64,000 bases of DNA from Yamadazyma tenuis. Lineage: Eukaryota; Ascomycota; Pichiomycetes; Serinales; Debaryomycetaceae. This document shows positions 40,605 to 49,624 of the stretch, piece after piece. The notes beneath the pieces are model-generated. The model saw only the letters and a program-made list of their open reading frames with translations, made no database searches and was not told the origin of the DNA. The stretch is taken from positions 806,001-870,000 of the forward strand of contig NC_089465.1 of NCBI RefSeq assembly GCF_029203305.1, written 5' to 3'. Positions within the stretch are counted from its first letter, which is position 1. Each line of letters starts with the position of its first letter. The position numbers and the translations under genes are program-made.

Positions 40605-41858
40605 TTACTTTGAGTATCCTAATTCAGACAAGGATTCTTTGATGGCTGCCAACAACAAATCAAGATGGCCAGCACGCACAGAATAACCCATATGGCCCAC
40701 TCTGAAGTATTTTCCTGGTAAAGCCTTGTGGATTCCTCCCGCAACTGTAAAGCCCTTCGAAGCCAATTTTGATAAAAAGTCTGGTCCATTGACACCTTCA
40801 GGGAAGTAAATGGCACTTAATCCATGAGCAGCCACCGATCTCGAAACTGGCAAAATCTTCATTCCCAATTTCTCTAATTCGCCCTTGAACTCGTCAGAGC
40901 TTTGAGCATGGCTGGCAAATCTCTTATCTAAAGTCTCAGACAAGATTTGGTCTAAAGACACCTTCAAAGCCGTGATGGTTTGAACAGCTGGTGTGGCAAA
41001 GTACGCACCCGAACCACTTTCGTAAGCCTTCATGATAGGAGTCCATCTCTTCAATGAGGCAAAGAAAGAAGTCTGCTTTGGTCTGTTTAATGCCTTTTCC
41101 ATGGCTCTACCACTGGCAAAGGAGACGGATAACCCAGATGGAACACCAAGGGCTTTTTGGGAGGCCGTCAACGCGTAGTCGACTCCCCACTTGTCGAATT
41201 CCAAATTTTCCACACCAACAGAACAAACACCATCCACCACAATCAAGGTTTCTGGGGACACCTTTTGCACCAAGCTGGAAATAGCTCCCACATCACTAAC
41301 CACAGATGTCGAAGTATCAACATGAGTGATGGTGATGGCGGCATACTTTTCTTTCTTCAACTGAGCTTCAATCTGTTCTAATGGTACCACATCTCCCACT
41401 TCTGCAGTGATTACATCCACGTCAATGTCGTATATCTTCAAGCATTCGGCAAAAGAGTCGGAAAAGAATCCCGTGGACAATACCAACACCTTGTCACCAG
41501 CGCTAACAAAGTTGGTGGCAGCAATATCCCATCCCAAAGTCCCGGAACCAGCCAACACAAATGGTTGGGCTGCCGGGTCTGTGGACTTGAACACTTTTCT
41601 CAAGTTAATCAAAGTAGACTGGAAAGTCTTGATGAATTCAGGCGAAGTATGAGCCTGGGATGGAGTAGCCATGGCATACAACACCTCATCACTGAACTCA
41701 ATTGGACCTGGGATCATGGTCAATTTGTGTGCGGGTTGCTTGAAAGGAACGCTCGACATGTTGACTGACGTTTGGAGATTGAATCTAGTAGACACTAAGG
41801 GGGATACACGGGTAAAAAGTCTTGTATTTCTTATTGAGGCGGAGAGCAGCTTGTTCAT
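40605..41858 (-). CDS. AGX1: Alanine:glyoxylate aminotransferase
   Basis: PLP enzyme making glycine from glyoxylate and alanine. The full frame is 417 residues; S. cerevisiae Agx1 has 385. The core starts MIPGPIEFSDEVL. The PLP lysine is in TASQKALGVP, preceded by VVDGVCSVG. RWTPIMKAYESGSGAYFATP and GKYFRVGHMG are diagnostic. The first 33 residues (MNKLLSASIRNTRLFTRVS...) are rich in Arg/Ser with no acidic residues, a good mitochondrial presequence. An internal ATG (Met34, 41759) begins MSSVPFKQ, which would give a 384-residue cytosolic form. The C-terminus is GYSK, not a peroxisomal signal. Confidence 0.93.
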   Translation of the reverse strand: MNKLLSASIRNTRLFTRVSPLVSTRFNLQTSVNMSSVPFKQPAHKLTMIPGPIEFSDEVLYAMATPSQAHTSPEFIKTFQSTLINLRKVFKSTDPAAQPFVLAGSGTLGWDIAATNFVSAGDKVLVLSTGFFSDSFAECLKIYDIDVDVITAEVGDVVPLEQIEAQLKKEKYAAITITHVDTSTSVVSDVGAISSLVQKVSPETLIVVDGVCSVGVENLEFDKWGVDYALTASQKALGVPSGLSVSFASGRAMEKALNRPKQTSFFASLKRWTPIMKAYESGSGAYFATPAVQTITALKVSLDQILSETLDKRFASHAQSSDEFKGELEKLGMKILPVSRSVAAHGLSAIYFPEGVNGPDFLSKLASKGFTVAGGIHKALPGKYFRVGHMGYSVRAGHLDLLLAAIKESLSELGYSK

Positions 41859-42669
41859 TCGAAGCTGTAGCTTTCTGACTTTATTAAAAATTTAAGAAGA
41901 ACTCTGGTGGTTAAAACGGTGAAAAGTTCCTGGAGTGAGAAACTTGCCCCACGAATTTCCTACACAGCGAAATTTGGCTCGGATCAAAGGGGATGTCCGG
42001 ATGCTTGTAATTTGGGACCTAGGAGTTACGACCACTTGAAACCAAGTGCTAGAATGAGAATTACATCCTTTTGATACGAGGTAATGCGCTATGTATATGG
42101 AAGCTTGAATCAGGTGAATAGGATGTATGACTAACCTAATCAATGTTGCTTATCAGTGTAGTTTGCGCGGACTTCCCGAATCTTGCAGCCGGTGTCTTCG
42201 AAATAGAATCCAAACTGTTCTGATTGGTGTAGACGTATTTATTATGTGAAGTTGTTTCCAGCCAATTTCATTCCCTATATTATAGATAGGGGTTTCACTT
42301 CCACAAAGCATTAAAAAACCAGACACATGTGACACTGAGGAATAGTTCACAAACTGGATATAAGAACCAAGCAGCGAGTTGAGATTTCCTGTTTGGTAAG
42401 TAGCTCTAAGGAGGGCGTGTTAGAGCATATTAGGAGTTATATTATCACTATTGATAACTTCATATTGATACTGGTTCCTGGATAATAAAAGGCCTTTCTA
42501 CTTAGTTTGCTCTAATCCCTTGTGAAATACCACTTTTGGGTGTTGGGTTTTCTCACATACCTAAAGACCAAATTTGTCTCGGCGAGAATCAGAAGGGCTG
42601 GAAATTTGCAGCCATTTTTGTGGATTATACTCGAAGCGCTTTTGTTGGATTAGTATTTTCATCAAAAAT
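41859..42669. other. Divergent intergenic region, AGX1 to Rossmann-like gene
   Basis: An 811-bp gap upstream of both flanking starts. Minus-strand frames at 41892-42143 and 42153-42350 have no protein features. An AAAGGCCTTT palindrome lies at 42488-42497 in ataataaaaggcctttc, a possible TATA-like region for the plus-strand gene about 180 bp from its ATG. Nothing else is recognised. Confidence 0.4.
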
Positions 42670-44403
42670 ATGGTTAATGCTTTGATATTTGGAAACTCGT
42701 CCCTGATTATCTATCTCAGCTACATGCTTTCCAGCTCAGGGTGGTATATCACCGTTTGCAATTTCAATAATAGCAAGAACCTTCATTCAAATTGGTCCAT
42801 TCAATTGGGGAAAACAAAAGTCTCTTTCCAAGTTCACAAACAGGTCAGGAATATAGAGGAAGTTCATGGCAAGTTTGATTTGATTGTCTTCACTGAGGCT
42901 TTCTTTGGTATCTTCAGCACGAAAATCTCCAAGTTTAGAGGGTTTCTAAATGATAAAACTAAAGTGATTGTGGATTGCAACGAATGTCCCTGGTTTTTTG
43001 AAAAAGTCAATGATGTACTTGACACCGTTGTTTTAGCAATGTATTCGGACATTGATTGTCGGAGACTTTCTCTGAAATCAAATATGTTCATATTGGTTGG
43101 AGACAAGTCTGATCTTACCTTGTACTTGGGAGTTTTGACAGGCAGAAACAAGAAACCCAATGTTGAACTAATTTTGGAAAATGCTGAAACAGATGAAGCT
43201 TTGAGCCATTTTGTAGCATCATGTAAAGCTAGATCAGTCATTTTGGTGATGATTCCCTTTCAGTCCTATCATATGTTGATCCAGATAATTTGGAAAAACT
43301 TGATAAGAGTGATATGCTTCCACACACTATCTATTGTATTCGAAGAAAAAGATGTTTTGGCTTTATCAAATAGTTCATTTGTTGTTCCATTGATGAAGGG
43401 AACCTACCAGGAGTTATTATATCTCTCCGACAAATTGAATCTCAAATTATTTCCATCCATTAATTCTCCCAAAGCCATTAGTTCATTGCAGTTGTTAATT
43501 CTCATGGAAAGAGATCGGTACTTGAAACGCAAATCAGAACTCAAATTGGACTACAACGACCTTGATTCCAACCAGTTATACTACAACTTTGTAAATGGGT
43601 TTTCGTTAACCATTATATGCACCTTGAACTTCCTCTTGAATCAGGCTTTTGAGTTGGACGTGGATGCAAAGTACTTGGAGTCACTTAACAGTTTCTTGAT
43701 AAGATTGATCCTGATTAGAACTTCTCAGCATTCGAACTTTTTCTACTTGAGAAAGAGAATGCTACAGTTCGATCCTATCAGTGGAATTCCTCCTAAAAAG
43801 AACATGATGAATTTCCCACCTTTCAATCCATTGCCCATTCCAAGTCCACCTAAGCAATTCTTCAATAGTGTGGTGGTGATGATGGTTAGGCCCGAAGTTA
43901 AAGCTGACTATCCCAAGGATGATGCTTCATTTGTTAGTGTTGATTCAGCAATCAAAGATATTGTTAATGAATATGCTCCAGACACTTTTTACGATACTCA
44001 AGAAGCTTCTGATATATCTTCACCAACATCAACCATAGCACAAGATAAGTTTTCATATCCTTCTGGAAACCTTCTGCTTCCTAAACATCCCCAAAATACG
44101 GGCCAGCAGATGGCTTCATACCAGTCTCATTCACGGTTTTATTATACCTCTGCTGCCGCCAACCAATATTCACCAGTGTTGAGAAAAGCTTCTAGCTTTC
44201 ATCATTTGCAGCCGACGATCACCAAGAATACGTCTGTTCAGCAGTTGAAAGAAACTCATTCCAGTATAATGGAGGCTGTCCAGTTCTACGATTGTATATA
44301 TGACCAAAACACTCGGTATGGCAAGTATGATACTTCTACTGCATTCGCCAACAGTGCTAATAATAGTAGAAGCAGCCAAAGTTCCTCCAAAAAGAACAAA
44401 TGA
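42670..44403 (+). CDS. Rossmann-like protein, ketopantoate-reductase-type fold, degenerate
   Basis: Uncharacterised protein of 577 residues from ATG 42670 (MVNALIFGNSSLIIYLSYML). The N-terminus has the beta-alpha-beta shape of an NAD-binding fold, but the glycine motif is degenerate (GNSSLI instead of GxGxxG). A central helical region (YYNFVNGFSLTIICTLNFLLNQAFELD, near 310-340) recalls ApbA/PanE-like proteins, and S. cerevisiae Svl3/Pam1 may be distant relatives (weak inference). The C-terminal third (about 400-577) is Ser/Gln/Asn-rich and disordered. It may have lost catalytic function and serve as a scaffold. Downstream POP6 starts 58 bp after its stop. Confidence 0.65.
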   Translation: MVNALIFGNSSLIIYLSYMLSSSGWYITVCNFNNSKNLHSNWSIQLGKTKVSFQVHKQVRNIEEVHGKFDLIVFTEAFFGIFSTKISKFRGFLNDKTKVIVDCNECPWFFEKVNDVLDTVVLAMYSDIDCRRLSLKSNMFILVGDKSDLTLYLGVLTGRNKKPNVELILENAETDEALSHFVASCKARSVILVMIPFQSYHMLIQIIWKNLIRVICFHTLSIVFEEKDVLALSNSSFVVPLMKGTYQELLYLSDKLNLKLFPSINSPKAISSLQLLILMERDRYLKRKSELKLDYNDLDSNQLYYNFVNGFSLTIICTLNFLLNQAFELDVDAKYLESLNSFLIRLILIRTSQHSNFFYLRKRMLQFDPISGIPPKKNMMNFPPFNPLPIPSPPKQFFNSVVVMMVRPEVKADYPKDDASFVSVDSAIKDIVNEYAPDTFYDTQEASDISSPTSTIAQDKFSYPSGNLLLPKHPQNTGQQMASYQSHSRFYYTSAAANQYSPVLRKASSFHHLQPTITKNTSVQQLKETHSSIMEAVQFYDCIYDQNTRYGKYDTSTAFANSANNSRSSQSSSKKNK

Positions 44404-44461
44404 TTTAGAAGTCGCATTTGTTTAATTTTTCAGGTTTAAGTAGTTGTTCAATAAATACACC

Positions 44462-44953
44462 ATGGTATTAACGGGCAAAGTAGCTCCCGAGGAAGAGGAA
44501 GCCAAAGTTATCATCCTTGATGAGAAAGCAAGATTTGAGAACCAAGTGATTAAAACTGGTCAGGAATTAAGCCAAATGGTTGAGAGGCTAAATGGTGTCC
44601 CAGTAACCAGTTCTTCTGTTACCATCGATAAACACGATTCCATAAATACAAGGGTCGAAGAGATTATAAATAAGATCCAAGTCTGTGAGGTAATATTGTT
44701 GACAGCTCAGTCTAAGAATATCAACAAGCTAATCACTATTGTTGAGATTGCAAAATCAAAAGGGAAGTCTATAAGACAGTACAACAAACTATATCAACTT
44801 GATTCTGTGAATAACCCCAATTATAAACCATCGCATAAGATATCTACCCAGAAACAAACAGACTTGGAACCTAAGGTATACTTGTTGCCTATACTCTTTA
44901 TATATTTGGTTCCTAAGGATATTAAAGTTGAATTAGACTGGACAAGCCAGTAA
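44462..44953 (+). CDS. POP6: RNase P/MRP subunit Pop6
   Basis: Alba-fold RNA-binding subunit of RNase P and RNase MRP, acting with Pop7 on tRNA and rRNA processing. The ATG at 44462 gives 163 residues (S. cerevisiae Pop6 158); the preceding open frame starts with TTG. Alba-like features are INTRVEEIINKIQVCEVILLTAQSKNINKL then TIVEIAKSKGKSIRQYNKLYQLD, matching Pop6 KKIYQWNKLTSFD. The final strand VYLLPILFIYLVPKDIKVEL aligns with Pop6 VPILVTLVSDSEI. Identification rests on these remembered matches. Confidence 0.82.
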   Translation: MVLTGKVAPEEEEAKVIILDEKARFENQVIKTGQELSQMVERLNGVPVTSSSVTIDKHDSINTRVEEIINKIQVCEVILLTAQSKNINKLITIVEIAKSKGKSIRQYNKLYQLDSVNNPNYKPSHKISTQKQTDLEPKVYLLPILFIYLVPKDIKVELDWTSQ

Positions 44954-45293
44954 CATCGGACATATAAAGTCAGAATATTGTTTCAAGATGTGTCATATAG
45001 TAGAGCATTAATGATTACGAATACAACAGTCGACAGAATAGCGTCTTCACGCTGGCTCACATTACTGTAAAACGTTATATTTTCCCTATCCGTTGTCTGA
45101 AAAGATATCATATCTTGCAAACGGATTACATGAAACCTACTTTCTGTACCCACTTTATTCCCTGCCGTGCATTTCACTATTCTCCTATAAATCTCTTTTA
45201 TTTATGGCCCTCTTCTTCGCAGTCTCGAATCTGTCGGGTAGCATCTCTTCTCACAAACAAAAAATTTTGAGATGAGATAAACCCATTTACAAA
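44954..45293 (+). other. Intergenic region POP6 to ALB1
   Basis: The 340-bp gap is the ALB1 promoter. An in-frame 60-codon frame at 45093-45275 ends 18 bp before the ALB1 start and has no recognisable homology; it is not called. The distal end carries an RRPE/PAC pair described separately. Confidence 0.45.
45260..45278 (+). promoter_or_regulatory. RRPE plus PAC element upstream of ALB1
   Basis: AAAAATTTT (45260-45268) is directly followed by GAGATGAGAT (45269-45278), one mismatch from the PAC consensus GCGATGAGAT. RRPE and PAC bind Stb3 and Dot6/Tod6 in S. cerevisiae and co-regulate ribosome-biogenesis genes, fitting ALB1. It is unusually close (15 bp) to the start codon, so it may be in the transcribed leader. 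Confidence 0.55.
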
Positions 45294-45776
45294 ATGCCTT
45301 CAAGAAACTCGATAAATAAACCTAAGGACAAGATGCTCCGTAACAGTCATGCCTCTTCAATCGGTAAGAAGAGAGCTAGTAGAACCAGAGAGTCTACTAG
45401 ATCAGCCACTTCTCGTTATAATGAAGATGCACTTCCAAGACCCTCCGATTCCAGATCCATAGCCGTATACACTGGAAACGTTTCCAACCCTACTCACTTA
45501 ACCACCAATACCTTATCCAATAAAAAAGCCAAGAAGTTGGCCAGAAACCAAAAGTATGTTGAAAAGAGATTACAAAAAGACCTTGACGACCAAATGCAAA
45601 CTGATGAACCAAAGCCAATAAACTCCTTGATAAAATTGAAAACCAAAGTCAAAGGAGAAAACTCCACCGAGAAGATAAGAAAGGCTTTATGGGGTGTAGT
45701 TAATGGTAATGATTTACTGATGTTTAAGGTTTCACCACAAGCTAACGGTACCACTGTTGGAGTTCAGTCATTTTAA
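45294..45776 (+). CDS. ALB1: Pre-60S ribosome biogenesis factor Alb1
   Basis: Shuttling protein that binds Arx1 on pre-60S particles and aids nuclear export and recycling. The 160 residues start MPSRNSINKPKDK (S. cerevisiae 175, MPSKNSINRPK). The motif LSNKKAKKLARNQKYVEKR near 75-95 matches Alb1 LSSKRAKKIARNLRYVEQR. The C-terminus GTTVGVQSF is near-identical to the family end. Highly basic, unstructured N-terminal half. The RRPE/PAC pair upstream fits its role. Confidence 0.92.
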   Translation: MPSRNSINKPKDKMLRNSHASSIGKKRASRTRESTRSATSRYNEDALPRPSDSRSIAVYTGNVSNPTHLTTNTLSNKKAKKLARNQKYVEKRLQKDLDDQMQTDEPKPINSLIKLKTKVKGENSTEKIRKALWGVVNGNDLLMFKVSPQANGTTVGVQSF

Positions 45777-45875
45777 TAAGACATTCATTTATTCCTCGTT
45801 GTACACTAGAATATATAGTCGTGATAAAAATAGTGATGAGTTCATACCCTACTGTAGGCATCCTCTTTCAAACAG

Positions 45876-45977
45876 TCATGAGCTGGGGTTGTCAAATAGG
45901 GTTTTTTCCTTCAATGACTTGGAGACCTCGTCCCTCAAATGTTGAATCATCCCCTTGGGATTGGCCGCTTTAAACAC
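45876..45977 (-). pseudogene. Remnant of a second RPE1 3' end
   Basis: In its own minus-strand frame this 102-bp segment reads [20 protein letters not shown], then SLKEKTLFDNPSS and a stop. It is a clear relative of RPE1 residues 202-231 ([20 protein letters not shown] then [10 protein letters not shown]). The matching position in RPE1 lies exactly 92 bp away, so the copy is out of frame with the RPE1 reading frame that enters it. About 12-13 of 79 aligned bases differ. It is best read as the tail of a lost or partly deleted duplicate RPE1 gene. Confidence 0.85.
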
Positions 45978-46672
45978 CGAGTGTCAAGTAGGTCTTTTTC
46001 CTTCAATGACTTGGTGACTTCGTCCCTTAAGAGTTGAATCATCTCCTTAGGATCAGCAGCTTTAAACACTGCCGTGCCGGCAACAATCACATTGGCACCT
46101 GCCTTGGCGGCCACTGGCACTGTGTCCTTTCCCAAACCTCCATCGACTTGAATGTTCAATCGGGGGAATTTGGCTCTCAAATCCTCAACCTTAGGCATCA
46201 TGTCAGCCATGAACTTCTGACCTCCGAATCCTGGCTCCACCGTCATTACCAAGGCCATGTCCAAGTGCTCTGCCAATGGATACAATACATCAACAGGAGT
46301 GCCCGGTTTAATGGCACATGCAGCCTTCATGCCATTTTCTTTGATCAATTTGACCAACTCAAGCGGATTCTTCGTAGCTTCATAGTGGAAAGTGTACTGG
46401 TCACCCCCAGCTTTAGCAATTTCTGGAACCCACTTCTCTGGGTCGGCCACCATCATGTGACAGTCAAAGAAACTTTTTTCGTTAGACCGGGGGATCTCTT
46501 GTCTCAAACTCGATATCACTGGCAATCCCAATGAGATGTTAGGAACAAAGTTCCCATCCATTACATCGATGTGCAACCAGTCGGCACCTGCATCGTACAT
46601 CTTGTGGCAGTCACAGCCCAAGTTGGCGAAATTGGCCGATAAGATCGAAGGAGCTATAATTGGTTTAACCAT
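45947..46672 (-). CDS. RPE1: Ribulose-5-phosphate 3-epimerase with a novel C-terminal tail
   Basis: Pentose-phosphate-pathway epimerase converting ribulose-5-phosphate to xylulose-5-phosphate, 241 residues. The TIM-barrel is complete: [24 protein letters not shown] (catalytic Asp in DVMDG), [16 protein letters not shown] and VDGGL (second catalytic Asp). After DLLDT at 231 the frame runs one base out of phase into a duplicated copy of the 3' coding end, so the last ten residues ([10 protein letters not shown]) come from the wrong frame of the duplicate. Catalysis should be unaffected, as this tail follows the barrel. It diverges from the ankyrin gene. Confidence 0.95.
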   Translation of the reverse strand: MVKPIIAPSILSANFANLGCDCHKMYDAGADWLHIDVMDGNFVPNISLGLPVISSLRQEIPRSNEKSFFDCHMMVADPEKWVPEIAKAGGDQYTFHYEATKNPLELVKLIKENGMKAACAIKPGTPVDVLYPLAEHLDMALVMTVEPGFGGQKFMADMMPKVEDLRAKFPRLNIQVDGGLGKDTVPVAAKAGANVIVAGTAVFKAADPKEMIQLLRDEVTKSLKEKDLLDTRCLKRPIPRG

Positions 46673-47108
46673 GGTTCAAGAGTTGTTTGCGGATTGCGTG
46701 CCGATTTGATTCGAACGCGGATTATAATTCCACCGCCAGTTGTTGGGTTTTAGGTTTAGGTAAAAAAGGTGGGTTTGTTCTTTAACAAATCGGATGAAGA
46801 TATAACATCCAATACTCTTTTCAGTACTGTAGAGCCCAGAATCTCTTGTATACGGTGGATACCTTTCCTTCTCTCATCGATATTTCTCTCTAAACCATTT
46901 CTGAAGGTATTTACAAGAACATTTTTGGATATTCTTGTAATATGATTTGTACTTTCTTTCCATTAGGCACCACAAGGCCCCTTTTTCCCCCGGCCAGTTC
47001 CAGCTTTTCTTTCTATGCCAATGGCCTCTGTCAAACTCTGACTGCAAAATCGCCAGGAAAGTGCGAAAAAGGAGAATTGGAATCAGCCTCAACATCCTCC
47101 CACAGATA
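46673..47108. other. Divergent region RPE1 to ankyrin gene
   Basis: A 436-bp gap between two divergent starts. An in-frame extension of the ankyrin gene reaches a TTG at 46947 but has no ATG and no recognisable features. No site is assigned with confidence. Confidence 0.4.
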
Positions 47109-47651
47109 ATGTCAGACCCCACGGAAACTAGTGGTGCCTCGCACAGCGAGCAAATATTAGAGGCATCCAGAAGAAACAACACAGAGCTCTTATTACAGAT
47201 CAAATCTGACTTGAACAACGACCAGATGAAGTTGTCTCAATTGATCAACTCCACCAAGGAAATTATAACCAACAACACTCCTTTGCATTTGGCATGTCAT
47301 CTCGGAAACTGGGAGTTCATCGATATAGTTTTGGACATTGAGGGGGTTGAAATTGACCCCAAGAACAGGGCTGGTGAAACTCCGTTGCATTTGGCCGTGA
47401 AGTACGCCAATGATGAACCTGATCATGGGTATTACGTGGTGGATAATTTACTTGATGCCGGATCCGATCCTAGAATACTTGATAGCTACAAGTTAAAACC
47501 TATTAACTACGTCAAAGACAATGCCAATTTGACGGAGTTATTAGAAGGAGCCGAGTATGCAATTTCTATGGAAGGTCAGGGCCTCCAAGAGACTCAAGAA
47601 GGTGATGATGGGGAAGAAAGCGATGGGCCTTCTGACTCTGAGTCTGAATAA
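47109..47651 (+). CDS. Ankyrin-repeat protein
   Basis: Small protein of 180 residues starting MSDPTETSGAS. About two and a half ankyrin repeats are visible: TPLHLACHLGNWEFIDIVLDIEG near 58-80, ETPLHLAVKYANDEPDHGYYVV near 90-115 with a longer loop, and LLDAGSDPRILDSYKLKPINYV near 118-140. The C-terminus is acidic (GDDGEESDGPSDSESE). Yar1, the Rps3 chaperone of S. cerevisiae, has a similar size and plan but the match is not strong enough to name it. Function unassigned. Confidence 0.8.
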   Translation: MSDPTETSGASHSEQILEASRRNNTELLLQIKSDLNNDQMKLSQLINSTKEIITNNTPLHLACHLGNWEFIDIVLDIEGVEIDPKNRAGETPLHLAVKYANDEPDHGYYVVDNLLDAGSDPRILDSYKLKPINYVKDNANLTELLEGAEYAISMEGQGLQETQEGDDGEESDGPSDSESE

Positions 47652-47699
47652 TTAGAACCCCCATAACACATATATTTATATATACATATCTATAACCAT

Positions 47700-48830
47700 T
47701 TATCCCAATAGAAAGTTATCTTTGGTGGTGTCGACCCAGTTTTCCAAAAGCTGTTTTGCATCTTTCTTCAAGATGTTCCTATCTGTTTGAGCTTCTTTTA
47801 GCTCTTGGTATGTCTTTTGTTTTGGCTCATATACCAACATGCTGTGTTTTACCAATGCCTTATTGCAAAGTGAGCTTTCGCCTCCGGGATTTGGAGGCCG
47901 GTTCTTGATGAAGCTACCATTTTTAACTCCATTGTTAATGACTTGAGTCTCGTTTCGCCAGGCCATGTGCACTAACGAAAGCGGTGATGGAACAGCACCT
48001 TCATGCTTTTCATATGGGTAAGCGTTCTTTACGTACACAATTGTCTTGAGCTTCTTCCCGATGGTTATGGGAAACCTCTCGTCAAAGCATCTTCTGATAT
48101 CTGGTTCATGGTACTTTGTTTTGTGAAGTACCAAAAAATCAAGATAAACTGGCTCATAAAATTGGCTGGTAATACTATTGTTTAGCCCCACCAACTGTTT
48201 GAGGCAGATTTTGTCAGAGCAGGATTTGCTAAGTGTTTTCACTGAGTCCAGCCTGCCAGGCTTTGTTCGTACAATTCCCAACTGATCAAAATGGTTTCGT
48301 CCTCTTACCATCTCAGTTTTAGTTTTACGTCTCTTATATCCTGCTCCATCCTCCTGTGGGATCTCCCACGGCGTGTTATTCGATGTTTTGGCACTCAAAT
48401 ACCCCATAGATGCGTCTCCACACGGAGGTTCAGTCACAAAAAGAGCCACTTTTATATGAGGCTTTAAGACATATTTCTCTGTGTCTGGGTTCTTCTCTAC
48501 TAACGTAGACTCACGATTCTGGCACTCGTCGATCAAAAACCGGTTAAAAGCTCGAAAGCAGAGGATCTCCGCATGTAGATCGTGCACTATTCTACCCTCA
48601 GAATAGCTTCGTACTTGGTCTGGAAGGGCTTTCACTCCAGTGCAAATCGAAATCGGTATATTTGTATCACCTTGAATTAGAACTATCCCAGCCATCACTG
48701 TCCATTCTTGGACCCCATTTGATCGAGTTATGGGTTTCCCGGACTTTATGTTCAACCCATTAAATGTTTGTACTACGGTATCAGCTATTTTTTGTGCCAA
48801 TTGTGAAGAATCATCGTGCAACTCACCCAT
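47700..48830 (-). CDS. TAD1: tRNA adenosine deaminase Tad1
   Basis: ADAR-like enzyme that converts A37 to inosine in alanine tRNA (ADAT1 family), 376 residues (S. cerevisiae 400). Deaminase zinc motifs are present: HAEIL (catalytic Glu), PPCGDASMG and SCSDKI. N-terminal WTVMAGIVLI and VHDLHAEILCFRAFNRFL match the A_deamin domain. A basic PRRKTK-like stretch lies in the insertion between motifs (GYKRRKTKTEMVRGRNHF). The C-terminal half continues the domain (LPITIGKKLK and others). It lies upstream of FIS1 on the same strand. Confidence 0.93.
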   Translation of the reverse strand: MGELHDDSSQLAQKIADTVVQTFNGLNIKSGKPITRSNGVQEWTVMAGIVLIQGDTNIPISICTGVKALPDQVRSYSEGRIVHDLHAEILCFRAFNRFLIDECQNRESTLVEKNPDTEKYVLKPHIKVALFVTEPPCGDASMGYLSAKTSNNTPWEIPQEDGAGYKRRKTKTEMVRGRNHFDQLGIVRTKPGRLDSVKTLSKSCSDKICLKQLVGLNNSITSQFYEPVYLDFLVLHKTKYHEPDIRRCFDERFPITIGKKLKTIVYVKNAYPYEKHEGAVPSPLSLVHMAWRNETQVINNGVKNGSFIKNRPPNPGGESSLCNKALVKHSMLVYEPKQKTYQELKEAQTDRNILKKDAKQLLENWVDTTKDNFLLG

Positions 48831-49009
48831 GATATTTTACAAAAACAGTTTTTCGCATTCATTATATAGCATCGCTTTCTAACCATTGTACATAAAAACC
48901 CCTAGATCGCTTACTGGAGCCTTCAAATGTGATCCAGCAGTAAGAACACCTGGGAAAATCTGAAACCATTCACAATTAAACAACATGTAATAAATATCCC
49001 TAACGCCCT

Positions 49010-49468
49010 TCAACGCTTTCTTCTTATGAGGGCACCTATTATCCCCACACCAACAGCAAGTATTCCTCCTGCTATTCCAAGACCAATTAGACCTTCTTTG
49101 GTGATCTTGTCTTCAATTACGTTTTTCATGGCTTGGCCCTGGCTGTTGTCAGGCTCAATCTTTAACAACTCCTCGATGTATTGCCGTGCGCTCGTGTAAT
49201 CCCCGAGCTTTAATGACCCCATAGATAAATAGTATAAACAGTCTTTTCTGATGTCAGGCTCCTTTCTGTATAGCTCCTTCAAAATTTCTACTCCTTCTTG
49301 GTTGTATTTGTGACCTTTGGTCTTTATTAATCCCCAAGCATAATTGAAAAGTGATCCAGCCGATGGATCGGGGTTTTCTGATTCCACTTGATTTCTTAGG
49401 ACATTTAATCGTTCTATGGGGATCGTATGTTCGAAGTCTTTCAACGCGGGATAGAGCAAGTTAGACAT
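49010..49468 (-). CDS. FIS1: Mitochondrial fission protein Fis1
   Basis: Tail-anchored outer-membrane adaptor of mitochondrial and peroxisomal fission. The ATG at 49468 gives 152 residues (S. cerevisiae 155); the open frame further 5' is not supported. TPR-like helices include SLFNYAWGLIKTKG (S. cerevisiae FNYAWGLIKS), KDCLYYLSMGSLKLGDYTSARQYIE and NVIEDKITKEGL. The membrane span near 128-147 (IGLGIAGGILAVGVGIIGAL) ends with IRRKR. It diverges from KAP114, with 156 bp between starts. Confidence 0.95.
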   Translation of the reverse strand: MSNLLYPALKDFEHTIPIERLNVLRNQVESENPDPSAGSLFNYAWGLIKTKGHKYNQEGVEILKELYRKEPDIRKDCLYYLSMGSLKLGDYTSARQYIEELLKIEPDNSQGQAMKNVIEDKITKEGLIGLGIAGGILAVGVGIIGALIRRKR

Positions 49469-49624
49469 AGTACTGGTTATTTTGTGTTTCTCTGATGAAT
49501 AAGTTATAGCTTTTTGAATGGGGTGATAGTTTGAAATGTGACGTTTAATTTCGTTCAGTTGATACGCGTTTGGGTTGTTAGCGACCACAGAAAATTTTCG
49601 ATTCACCACCACTAACCTTTGACT

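Noticed and set aside
45093..45275. 60-codon frame in phase with ALB1 that could be a 5' exon
   Set aside because: It ends in a stop 18 bp before the ALB1 ATG and no splice sites link it; ALB1 begins with its conserved N-terminal motif.
46947..47108. N-terminal extension of the ankyrin gene
   Set aside because: Begins with TTG, no ATG, and has no features; the ATG at 47109 gives a normal protein.
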